A stretch of 64,000 bases of DNA, from NCBI RefSeq assembly GCF_022024115.1, contig NZ_CP091792.1, positions 1-64,000 on the forward strand, read 5' to 3'. The first letter of the stretch is position 1, and every line of letters begins with the position of its first letter. The position numbers and the translations under genes are program-made. The notes beneath the pieces are model-generated. The model saw only the letters and a program-made list of their open reading frames with translations, made no database searches and had not been told where the DNA came from. This stretch comes from Prevotella communis (GTDB lineage Bacteria > Bacteroidota > Bacteroidia > Bacteroidales > Bacteroidaceae). Shown here piece after piece: positions 1-6,665 of this stretch.

Positions 1-49
1 TCTCAATCAGTAACTCGTCTATTTTCGACAAGAAAAAAAACGATTTACC

Positions 50-117
50 CCCACCTCTCACTCCAAACGCCGGAAAAGCCCTACAGTAAAGGCTTTGAGA
101 CCAGTGAGAGGTGCTTT
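50..117 (+). repeat. Left arm of 68-bp inverted repeat
   Basis: This arm matches the reverse complement of 1845-1912 with about three mismatches over 68 bp; the core is GCCGGAAAAGCCCTACAGTA. Similarity continues more weakly inward (118-160 against 1800-1844) through repeated CACCTCTCACT motifs. The pair encloses one lipoprotein gene. Confidence 0.9.
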
Positions 118-387
118 TGACATCTCACCCACCTCTCACTGACCTCTCACTCAGTAACTTTGAGATCGTATTTCAGGCATTTTGACCTCGTAACTCTATG
201 ATTTCCGTTTGCTAAACCATAGGTTTACGATGCCTTAGTCTATAAAATACGATGTCTTAACCTATGGTCTATCAGCCAGTACGTAGGGGACGTACTGAGA
301 GTTCGCGGACGACGTACTAGGAGTACGTCAACGACGGATTTTTTTTCTCTCTAACTAGCCAGTAATTTTTCTCTAGTTAGCCAGTAA

Positions 388-453
388 GAGAAACGTCGTA
401 TTGCTAATGGAGAAACGACGTATTGCCAATGGAGAAACGTCGAGTTGCTGATG
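388..453 (+). repeat. Three tandem 22-bp repeats
   Basis: Units begin at 388, 410 and 432, each close to GAGAAACGTCGTATTGCTAA plus TG, and a fourth unit starts at 454 and breaks off after seven bases. The array ends about 75 bp upstream of the lipoprotein promoter. There are no spacers, so it is not a CRISPR array. Confidence 0.85.
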
Positions 454-528
454 GAGAAGTACACTCGATATTTATTCCTTTTCAAAGTTAATAATGTTAA
501 ATATCTTTCAACATTCAATAGTTTTATG

Positions 529-536
529 TATATTTG
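529..536 (+). promoter_or_regulatory. Promoter -7 box of the lipoprotein gene
   Basis: TATATTTG followed by CA fits the Bacteroidetes TAnnTTTG box. A TTG start codon inside this box at 534 is therefore unlikely to be translated, which favours an ATG at 576 or 588. Confidence 0.6.
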
Positions 537-587
537 CAGAAATTAATTAAGAACCAAAAACAGCAACTATTAAAAATGATAGCGACA

Positions 588-1670
588 ATGAAAAATAAGT
601 ATTTGTTGATTGCCATCTCAGCATTCTTTCTGCTGACCTTTGCCACCTCTTGCAATAATTGTAAGGGTGCGAATGACAAGAGCGAAATCGAAGAGAATAC
701 AGAGAATTCGGACAAGGGTGATGCAGAAAAGAATGACTCGCTCATCCGCGATTTCATCACTAATATGTACGAGAACGAGCTCTACTACAATTATGATTTC
801 TTAGAGGCACACTGTACAGCGAAGATGCTTAAATGCCTAAAAGATGAGTTTGAGTGTGAGTATGGTGGTGATGGCTATGCTGGCTATCTGTTCCGCACAG
901 GTGCTCAGGATGACAAGCCTGGGGCAGAGGATATGAAGGATAAAGTGCTCAAAATCACCAAAGACAGCGAAGGCTGGTATCACTATACGTTTACTGATGG
1001 TGGCTGGCGTGGCGAGAACAAGATAAAGGTCCATGTGGAAAACGGCAAGGTGATGGTCGATGAAGTGGAGCGTGTCAATAACGAATATGCCGAAGCAGGT
1101 AATCGTGAATTTGAAGAAATAGAGTCATCGATGATTGATTCTTTATATTTTAATGAAAAAAGGGACCACGCATACATGATTGCCGATACCAAGAAAATTC
1201 CAGATATGGGAAACGGTCAGTATTCCGTTTGCTGGTATGTGGACACCGTAGAGTGGGGCTCTGACCTTAAGAAAAGTTACATCTATTCAAAAATTGAATT
1301 CAAGAAGGGCAATACTGTAATTGCATCATTCTGTGATGATGATGGATGGTCTTATATTATTGGTGATGAGAATTCCAAAGCAATAATGTTCAAATCATTT
1401 AAGCTTGATTCTAATCATACAGCCCTTGTGTTTAGGGGTGGTGTTTATTCTGACGGAGTGTCTACTTTGACAGTTTTCGTTTTGAGTGGCAATGAGGTAA
1501 AACTCGTATTTAACAAATTGTATGATATTGAGAAGATAGAAAAGGATAAGGTCTTTCTCGTTAGAGATAAATATGCTGAAAAGCCAATAAAATGTGGCTA
1601 TCTGTCCTTCCTGGACGGACATATATCCATTGTATCAAAAGAGTATCCTAAAGGAAAAATAATCTTTTAA
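588..1670 (+). CDS. Lipoprotein of unknown function
   Basis: I do not recognise the family. The 360-residue product opens with a lipoprotein signal peptide: two Lys-flanked positions, a hydrophobic run, then FATSC with the lipidated Cys at about residue 22, followed by an acidic linker (residues 30-50), so it should sit on an outer or inner membrane facing the periplasm or surface. Residues about 50-170 (IRDFITNMYENELYY onward) resemble small DUF3828-like periplasmic folds; the C-terminal half is rich in beta-strand-like repeats of charged and aromatic residues. ATG 588 is chosen because it gives a clean signal peptide; ATG 576 in the same frame is possible. The gene stands alone between the arms of a long inverted repeat, which suggests it moved as cargo. 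Confidence 0.7.
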   Translation: MKNKYLLIAISAFFLLTFATSCNNCKGANDKSEIEENTENSDKGDAEKNDSLIRDFITNMYENELYYNYDFLEAHCTAKMLKCLKDEFECEYGGDGYAGYLFRTGAQDDKPGAEDMKDKVLKITKDSEGWYHYTFTDGGWRGENKIKVHVENGKVMVDEVERVNNEYAEAGNREFEEIESSMIDSLYFNEKRDHAYMIADTKKIPDMGNGQYSVCWYVDTVEWGSDLKKSYIYSKIEFKKGNTVIASFCDDDGWSYIIGDENSKAIMFKSFKLDSNHTALVFRGGVYSDGVSTLTVFVLSGNEVKLVFNKLYDIEKIEKDKVFLVRDKYAEKPIKCGYLSFLDGHISIVSKEYPKGKIIF

Positions 1671-1959
1671 AATCCATGATTCTCTCAATGAATCAAAGGC
1701 CCTTTGATTTCTTGCGAAAAATTTCGTTGCGAAAAATTTCGCATTGATCCTTTCTTTAAAGAATGGATAATCAGAAATTGTAGATAAGCGAAAGCTCAAG
1801 ATTTTAGAGCAGTGAGAGGTGAGTGAGAGGCGAGTGAGGGGTTGAAAGCACCTCTCACTGGTCTCAAAGCCTTTACTGTAGGGCTTTTCCGGCGTTTTGA
1901 GTGAGGGGTGGGATAAAACATTAATAAATGGTGAAAAATCTATAATTACAGGCAAAAAG
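1671..1959. other. Gene-free region with repeat arm
   Basis: This stretch holds a direct duplication of TTGCGAAAAATTTCG (about 1712-1741), a run of GTGAGAGGTGAGTGAGAGG-like motifs (1811-1840), and the right arm of the inverted repeat. I see no coding sequence. Confidence 0.6.
1845..1912 (-). repeat. Right arm of 68-bp inverted repeat
   Basis: Reverse complement of 50-117. It ends about 50 bp before the promoter of the next gene. No obvious target-site duplication flanks the pair. Confidence 0.9.
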
Positions 1960-1990
1960 TTGGCTATTTCAGAAAATCTGCGTATTTTTG
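1960..1990 (+). promoter_or_regulatory. Promoter of DUF4254/glycosyltransferase pair
   Basis: TTGG at 1960-1963 and TATTTTTG at 1983-1990, separated by 19 bp, match the Bacteroidetes -33/-7 pattern. It rules out the upstream ATG at 1992 as the start because transcription would begin at about that point. Confidence 0.65.
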
Positions 1991-2024
1991 CATGTTGAAA
2001 ATAATACTTAGATCAATAGATTAC

Positions 2025-2627
2025 ATGGTTTTTACAGAAAAAGCAAACAAAATTTTCCAACAGGCTATCCGCGACTATCACTTGACTGATAATGTGGATA
2101 CTGAGATGAAAAACCCGTACGACAGAGACAGCATTGAGTATAAACTCTATATGAAATGCTGGATTGACACTGTGCAGTGGCACTTGGAGGACTTGATTCG
2201 TGATCCGCATATCGACCTGAGCGATGCGCTGGCATTGAAGCGTCGTATTGACCACTCTAACCAGGACCGTACAGACCTGGTAGAGGAGATTGACACCTAC
2301 TTCCGTCAGAAATATGCTGACATCACACCTATGGCCGATGCCCGTCTGAACACGGAGAGTCCTGCATGGGCTGTTGACCGTCTGTCTATTCTGGAGCTGA
2401 AGATCTGGCACATGCAGGAGCAGACAGAGCGTAAGGATGCCGATCAGGAACACCTGGCCCGCTGTCAGGCTAAGCTCGAAGTACTGTTGGAGCAGCGTGT
2501 AGACCTCTCTACAGCTATCGACCAGCTGCTGGAGGACTATCAGGCCGGACGCAAGGTGATGAAGGTATATCGTCAGATGAAGATGTACAACGATCCCAGC
2601 ACAAACCCCGTACTTTACAAAAAGTAA
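2025..2627 (+). CDS. DUF4254 domain protein
   Basis: The 200-residue product (MVFTEKANKIFQQAIRDYHL at the start) is a soluble, mostly helical protein of the DUF4254 family. It has the conserved 'NPYDRDSIEYKLYMKCWIDT' block at about residues 20-40 and a second conserved block around NTESPAWAVDRLSILELKIW. DUF4254 genes commonly sit beside a family-9 glycosyltransferase in Bacteroidetes, as here (14-bp gap), so a role in lipopolysaccharide core or surface glycan assembly is inferred; the biochemical activity is unknown. ATG 2025 is chosen because the promoter box ends at 1990. Confidence 0.85.
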   Translation: MVFTEKANKIFQQAIRDYHLTDNVDTEMKNPYDRDSIEYKLYMKCWIDTVQWHLEDLIRDPHIDLSDALALKRRIDHSNQDRTDLVEEIDTYFRQKYADITPMADARLNTESPAWAVDRLSILELKIWHMQEQTERKDADQEHLARCQAKLEVLLEQRVDLSTAIDQLLEDYQAGRKVMKVYRQMKMYNDPSTNPVLYKK

Positions 2628-2641
2628 AAAGATTAAAAAGG

Positions 2642-3697
2642 GTGAAGCATCAGCACATATTAGTAATACGATTCTCAGCAATAGGCGACGTCGCTATGAC
2701 GGTGCCTATTGTCTGGGGTGTTGCCCAACAGTATCCTGATGTGAGAATCACGGTGCTGAGTCGTGCCTTTGCCCGTCCGTTCTTTGAGAACCTGGCTCCT
2801 AACGTGAACTTTATGGAGGCCGACCTGAAAGGTGAGTATCATGGTGTGAAAGGACTGAACAGACTTTACCGCCGACTGGCTGCAAAGCAGTTCACCCATG
2901 TGGCCGACCTGCACTCTGTGTTGCGTTCAAACTACCTGCGCCTGCGCTTTAACCTGAGTCATTTCAAGGTGGAGCATATCGACAAGCATCGCAAGATGCG
3001 CCACGCGCTGGTGAACAAGAACATGAAGAAAAAGGTGAAGCAGCAGTTGCCCACCTCTTTCGAAAACTATACGGAGGTATTTGCAAAACTGGGATTCCCC
3101 ATAGAAAAAAACCTGTTCACCTCTATCTTCCCACCAGAAGGTGGCGACATGACACAACTGCCTGAGCTGTTCAGAGATAAAAAAGAGAATGAGAAATGGA
3201 TAGGTGTTGCTCCCTTTGCTGCTCATCAGGGAAAGATCTATCCAAAGGAGCAGATGAAGGAAGTAGTACGTACAATGGTAGCCAACCATCCAGATTACAG
3301 CATCTTCCTCTTTGGTCGTGGTAAGGAAGAGGAAGAAACCTTTAATCAATGGACCAAGGAGATGCCACAATGCACCTTTGTATCGCAGCATATTGAAAAC
3401 CTCCGTCAGGAATTGATACTGATGAGTCATCTGGACGTGATGGTATCAATGGACTCTGCCAATATGCATCTGGCATCATTAGTCAATACCCCCGTTGTCT
3501 CTATCTGGGGTGCCACACATCCTATGGCAGGTTTCCTGGGATGGAATCAGGATAAGGATAATACCATACAACTGGATATGGAATGTCGTCCATGCAGCAT
3601 CTATGGTCAGAAACCCTGCATACATGGCGACTTCCCCTGTATGAAGAATATCCGTCCTGAAGTGATTATAGAGAAGATAGAAAAGGTTCTCCTATAA
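2642..3697 (+). CDS. Glycosyltransferase family 9 (heptosyltransferase-like)
   Basis: The 351-residue protein is a GT-B fold transferase expected to add a sugar, classically heptose, to the lipopolysaccharide inner core at the cytoplasmic face of the inner membrane. Visible family marks are the N-terminal VIRFSAIGDVAMTVP glycine loop (residues 7-21) and the C-terminal nucleotide-sugar site SMDSANMHLASLVNTPVVSI followed by WGATHP (about 275-300). It starts with GTG only 14 bp after the DUF4254 gene and is presumably co-transcribed with it. Its stop overlaps the convergent methyltransferase gene by 6 bp. The exact sugar donor and acceptor cannot be read from sequence. Confidence 0.88.
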   Translation: MKHQHILVIRFSAIGDVAMTVPIVWGVAQQYPDVRITVLSRAFARPFFENLAPNVNFMEADLKGEYHGVKGLNRLYRRLAAKQFTHVADLHSVLRSNYLRLRFNLSHFKVEHIDKHRKMRHALVNKNMKKKVKQQLPTSFENYTEVFAKLGFPIEKNLFTSIFPPEGGDMTQLPELFRDKKENEKWIGVAPFAAHQGKIYPKEQMKEVVRTMVANHPDYSIFLFGRGKEEEETFNQWTKEMPQCTFVSQHIENLRQELILMSHLDVMVSMDSANMHLASLVNTPVVSIWGATHPMAGFLGWNQDKDNTIQLDMECRPCSIYGQKPCIHGDFPCMKNIRPEVIIEKIEKVLL

Positions 3698-4219
3698 TTG
3701 TGAATTCACAAAGTGCCAGATAACAATACCTGCCGTTACTGACACATTCATAGAATGCTTTGTACCATACTGAGGAATCTCCAGACAGCCATTGCTGGCA
3801 TCTATGACTTCCTGGTGAACACCCTTCACCTCATTACCCATCACGATAGCATAAGGCTTGCCTGGTTCTGGTTTGAACTCAGGAAGTTTGGTACTGCCCT
3901 CAGCCTGCTCTATACTATAGACGGTGACTCCCCTACCCTTTAATTCCTCAACAGCCTCGAGTGCTGTCTTAAAATAGCGCCAGTCAACGCTATCCTCAGC
4001 ACCAAGTGCCGTCTTGTGAATCTCTGCATGAGGAGGACAACCAGTGATGCCACACAGATAGACAGCCTCTAATCTGAAAGCATCGGCCGTGCGGAATACG
4101 CTACCCACGTTGTGCATAGATCGCACATCGTCCAATATTACTATCAACGGTGTCTTCTCGGCCTCATGATACTCCTCTACCGAGAGTCGTTTCATTTCTA
4201 TAGTACGCAGTTTTCTCAT
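3692..4219 (-). CDS. SpoU/TrmH family RNA 2'-O-methyltransferase
   Basis: A 175-residue SPOUT-class methyltransferase using S-adenosylmethionine to methylate a ribose 2'-hydroxyl of tRNA or rRNA. Motif 1 is 'LDDVRSMHNVGSVFRTADAF' (N and R conserved), motif 2 is AIVMGNEVKGVHQEVID, and motif 3 is LEIPQYGTKHSMNVSVTAGI, which together form the trefoil-knot cofactor site. ATG 4219 gives the usual MRKLRTIEM start; ATG 4225 is an alternative, and longer forms would begin upstream of the promoter box at 4239-4246. The RNA target (TrmH, TrmL or RlmB type) cannot be settled. Confidence 0.88.
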   Translation of the reverse strand: MRKLRTIEMKRLSVEEYHEAEKTPLIVILDDVRSMHNVGSVFRTADAFRLEAVYLCGITGCPPHAEIHKTALGAEDSVDWRYFKTALEAVEELKGRGVTVYSIEQAEGSTKLPEFKPEPGKPYAIVMGNEVKGVHQEVIDASNGCLEIPQYGTKHSMNVSVTAGIVIWHFVNSQL

Positions 4220-4238
4220 AATCATTTCTATTGTTTTG

Positions 4239-4268
4239 CAAAGGTACAAATAAATCTTAAACCTCAAA
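4239..4268 (-). promoter_or_regulatory. Promoter of the SpoU methyltransferase gene
   Basis: On the reverse strand, TACCTTTG (4239-4246) with TTTG (4265-4268) 18 bp upstream. The -33 box lies within a short tandem CCTCAAA repeat (4260-4281). Confidence 0.65.
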
Positions 4269-4286
4269 CCTCAAACCTCAAAATAT

Positions 4287-4650
4287 TGTTGATAACTATG
4301 TGGAAAACCCTGTGGATAACTGTTGAATAACTATTGTATAATACACAGGCACCCCTCTGCAGGTGGATATCAACACCTTTATCCACGGCTTTTTTTGAAG
4401 ATTTCCACACATTTTTGCTGAAAAAAGATATAAACTTTGTAATTTTGCACCGGATTTGGAAATTGTGGAAAACTATCGCACCTGTCTCATTTTCAATAAG
4501 AAAGAATTAACAGCAGTTGTGCATAACGTAAAACCACATGGGTATAACTAAATGAGCAAGGAAAAGACGTGTGAGTTTTGCACTTATCCACGCCACATCA
4601 TACTACTCATTTTCTATTTTTAAAAAAGAAAAGAATAAAAAAATAAAATG
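4287..4650. other. Candidate chromosomal replication origin (oriC)
   Basis: A gene-free stretch with a dense set of DnaA-box-like nonamers. Exact TTATNCACA matches lie on the reverse strand at 4311-4319 (TGTGGATAA) and 4518-4526 (TGTGCATAA). One-mismatch sites are at 4287-4295, 4299-4307, 4379-4387 (TTATCCACG), 4464-4472 and 4584-4592, with a weaker one at 4401-4409. The cluster ends in an A/T run (about 4610-4650) that could serve as the unwinding element. No dnaA gene is visible, which is usual for Bacteroidetes origins. Two parS-like sites 25 kb away support an origin-proximal location. Confidence 0.65.
4414..4447 (+). promoter_or_regulatory. Possible nadA promoter inside the origin region
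   Basis: TTTG at 4414-4417 and TAATTTTG followed by CACC at 4440-4447. The 22-bp spacing is slightly long and it implies a leader of about 200 nt before nadA, so transcription would run through the DnaA-box cluster. Confidence 0.4.
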
Positions 4651-4652
4651 AT

Positions 4653-5645
4653 ATGCTGTTGAAAACGGAATGGACAAAACAAGGATTTATTGATGAAGCA
4701 GTAGCCGAAGGTACTGACCTGAAGGCTGAGATTCGTAAACTTTGTAAGGAGAAAGGTGCTATAATCCTGGCCCACTATTATACTGTAGGAGATATTCAGG
4801 ACATCGCCGACTTTGTAGGCGACTCGTTGGCTTTGGCTCGCAAAGCTGCAGAGACGGATGCTAAGATGATGGTGATGTGTGGTGTGCATTTCATGGCAGA
4901 GACGTGTAAGTTGCTCTCACCAGACAAGGTAGTGCTTTGTCCTGACCTGAATGCCGGTTGTTCGCTGGCTGACAGTTGTAAGGCTGAGGACCTGAAGAAA
5001 TACAAGGATGAGCATCCTGGCTATCAGGTCATATCATATGTGAATACTACAGCAGCTGTGAAAGCATTGACAGATGTGGTAGTAACGAGTGGTAATGCCA
5101 AGAAAGTAGTAGATCAGTTGCCTAAGGATGGTAAATTCATCTTTGGTCCTGACTATAACCTGGGTAATTACATCAATGAAGTAACAGGCCGGCAGATGTT
5201 GCTCTGGAATGGTGGCTGTCATGTACACGAACGCTTCTCTGTGAATAAAATCCTGGAGTTGAAGAAACAGTATCCTGATGCCGTTGTGATGGCACATCTG
5301 GAGTGTAAGGGTCCTGTACTTGCTTTAGCTGATATAAAGGGCTCTACGGCCACAATGCTTACCTATGCACAGAATTCTTCAGAGAAGCAGTTTATCGTGG
5401 CTACAGAGGCCGGAATCCTGCACGAGATGCAGCGTAGCTGTCCTGACAAGGAATTTATCCCTGTACCGCCAGAAATAAGCGAGAGCGGCCTGGAATGCAG
5501 TTGTAACGAGTGTCAGTACATGAAGATGAACACGCTGCTGAAGATCTACAACACCCTGAAGTATGAATGGCCTCAGATTGAAGTGGATCCAAAGATAGCA
5601 AAAGATGCTGTGAAACCTATAGAGAGAATGCTGGAACTTAGCTAA
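4653..5645 (+). CDS. nadA: Quinolinate synthase NadA
   Basis: Condenses iminoaspartate with dihydroxyacetone phosphate to quinolinate in de novo NAD synthesis, using a [4Fe-4S] cluster. The 330-residue protein has the expected three-domain length. Family marks are ILAHYYTVGDIQDIADFVGD (residues 38-57), MAETCKLLSPDKVVLCPDLN and AGCSLADSC (81-109), HLECKGPVLALAD, and the C-terminal ECSCNECQYMKMNTL; the cluster ligands are among these cysteines. nadB and nadC are not in the window. The gene abuts the candidate origin upstream and is followed after 2 bp by an acyltransferase gene. Confidence 0.95.
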   Translation: MLLKTEWTKQGFIDEAVAEGTDLKAEIRKLCKEKGAIILAHYYTVGDIQDIADFVGDSLALARKAAETDAKMMVMCGVHFMAETCKLLSPDKVVLCPDLNAGCSLADSCKAEDLKKYKDEHPGYQVISYVNTTAAVKALTDVVVTSGNAKKVVDQLPKDGKFIFGPDYNLGNYINEVTGRQMLLWNGGCHVHERFSVNKILELKKQYPDAVVMAHLECKGPVLALADIKGSTATMLTYAQNSSEKQFIVATEAGILHEMQRSCPDKEFIPVPPEISESGLECSCNECQYMKMNTLLKIYNTLKYEWPQIEVDPKIAKDAVKPIERMLELS

Positions 5646-5647
5646 GT

Positions 5648-6649
5648 ATGTCTGTGCCTGTATCTAAAAGAGTTGAATGGCTCTCATTTCTTCGAGGACT
5701 TAATATTCTATTAGTTGTCATGTTTCATGTTCAACTAATAGATATGTCGACTGGACTAAATCATCAGTTTTGTAGCGATATATCGTATCCTTTTAATCCT
5801 TTAAGAATGCCATTGTTTATTTTCTGTTCAGGTGGATTACTATATCTTAGTAGAATATCAAAAAACTGGAGTGTAAAATCGTTGTATATTGATAAGGCAA
5901 AAAGAATTTTTATACCATTCATTTTCTTTTCTTTTATCTATTATTTTCTAAAATTACTAGTCAATAAATATGTAAAGACTCAGGTTGACTTTTCGCTTGG
6001 TAATTTCTTAGAGTCATTCATTATCTTCGAAGGTCATCCTACTGCTCCTTTATGGTTTCTCGCTACCTTAATGACGTTAATGCTGATGTATCCGCTTTTT
6101 CGTTTTTTATGTAATAAAGTTTTTTATGTAGTGTCTTTCTTTCTTTTTTGTGTAGTTTTTTATTATATTGACTTAACCTCACTTTTACCATATAATTTTT
6201 TCTATATTCTTAAAATAAACCATTATCTGATATATTTTTTCTTTGGAATTTTTTTCTTTAGGTTAAAAATCTATCAATTCATTGATAATTGGTATTATCT
6301 TTTTATTTTTATTACGCTTTATATTATTACTTATTATTATCATATAGATTTACTTTGTTCGATATTAGGCATTCTGTGGATGATATCCATGTCAATGATT
6401 GTTTCAGGGTATATTCCAAATTTGTTAAGTTCTTATAGGGAATACATTTATCAGATTTATCTGTTATCATTACCTTTTCAAGCTTTTGTAGAACTTATAT
6501 TATGGAAAAAAATCTTTTATTGTGAATCTTTTTTCCTTGTTTTTTATATTCTTAGTATACTTATTGGTTTGTTTGTTCCTGTGCTTATTTCAAAAGCAGT
6601 AGAAAAAACAAATATAAAATATATGAAAATGTGTTTTGGTTTGAAATGA
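5648..6649 (+). CDS. Membrane acyltransferase, family 3
   Basis: A 333-residue integral membrane protein with about ten hydrophobic segments. It starts with the acyltransferase-3 signature RVEWLSFLRGLNILLVVMFH (residues 8-27; R and H correspond to the conserved catalytic-region residues), and has PLWFLATLMTLMLMYP at about 135-150. Relatives O-acetylate surface polysaccharide or peptidoglycan at the cytoplasmic membrane; the substrate here is unknown. It begins 2 bp after nadA, so is probably co-transcribed, but it is far richer in A/T (long T runs, ATA and TTA codons) than its neighbours, suggesting recent acquisition. Confidence 0.88.
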   Translation: MSVPVSKRVEWLSFLRGLNILLVVMFHVQLIDMSTGLNHQFCSDISYPFNPLRMPLFIFCSGGLLYLSRISKNWSVKSLYIDKAKRIFIPFIFFSFIYYFLKLLVNKYVKTQVDFSLGNFLESFIIFEGHPTAPLWFLATLMTLMLMYPLFRFLCNKVFYVVSFFLFCVVFYYIDLTSLLPYNFFYILKINHYLIYFFFGIFFFRLKIYQFIDNWYYLFIFITLYIITYYYHIDLLCSILGILWMISMSMIVSGYIPNLLSSYREYIYQIYLLSLPFQAFVELILWKKIFYCESFFLVFYILSILIGLFVPVLISKAVEKTNIKYMKMCFGLK

Positions 6650-6665
6650 TGCGTTTCATTTATAG

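Larger units (their letters stand above)
1..528. other. Gene-free repeat-rich region
   Basis: No open reading frame here looks like a gene. The stretch holds the left arm of a long inverted repeat (50-117), a run of degenerate CACCTCTCACT motifs (about 118-160), two near-copies of CTAGTTAGCCAGTAA (about 350-385), a cluster of short ACGTACT/AGTACGT inversions (about 279-330) and a 22-bp tandem repeat (388-453). The composition looks like a degraded mobile or repeat element rather than a normal intergenic region. Confidence 0.6.

Noticed and set aside
388..453. Short regular repeats as a CRISPR array
   Set aside because: Units are directly abutting with no spacers, and no cas genes are present.
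534..587. TTG-initiated N-terminal extension of the first lipoprotein
   Set aside because: The TTG lies inside the -7 promoter box, and the extension would place residues before a complete lipoprotein signal peptide.
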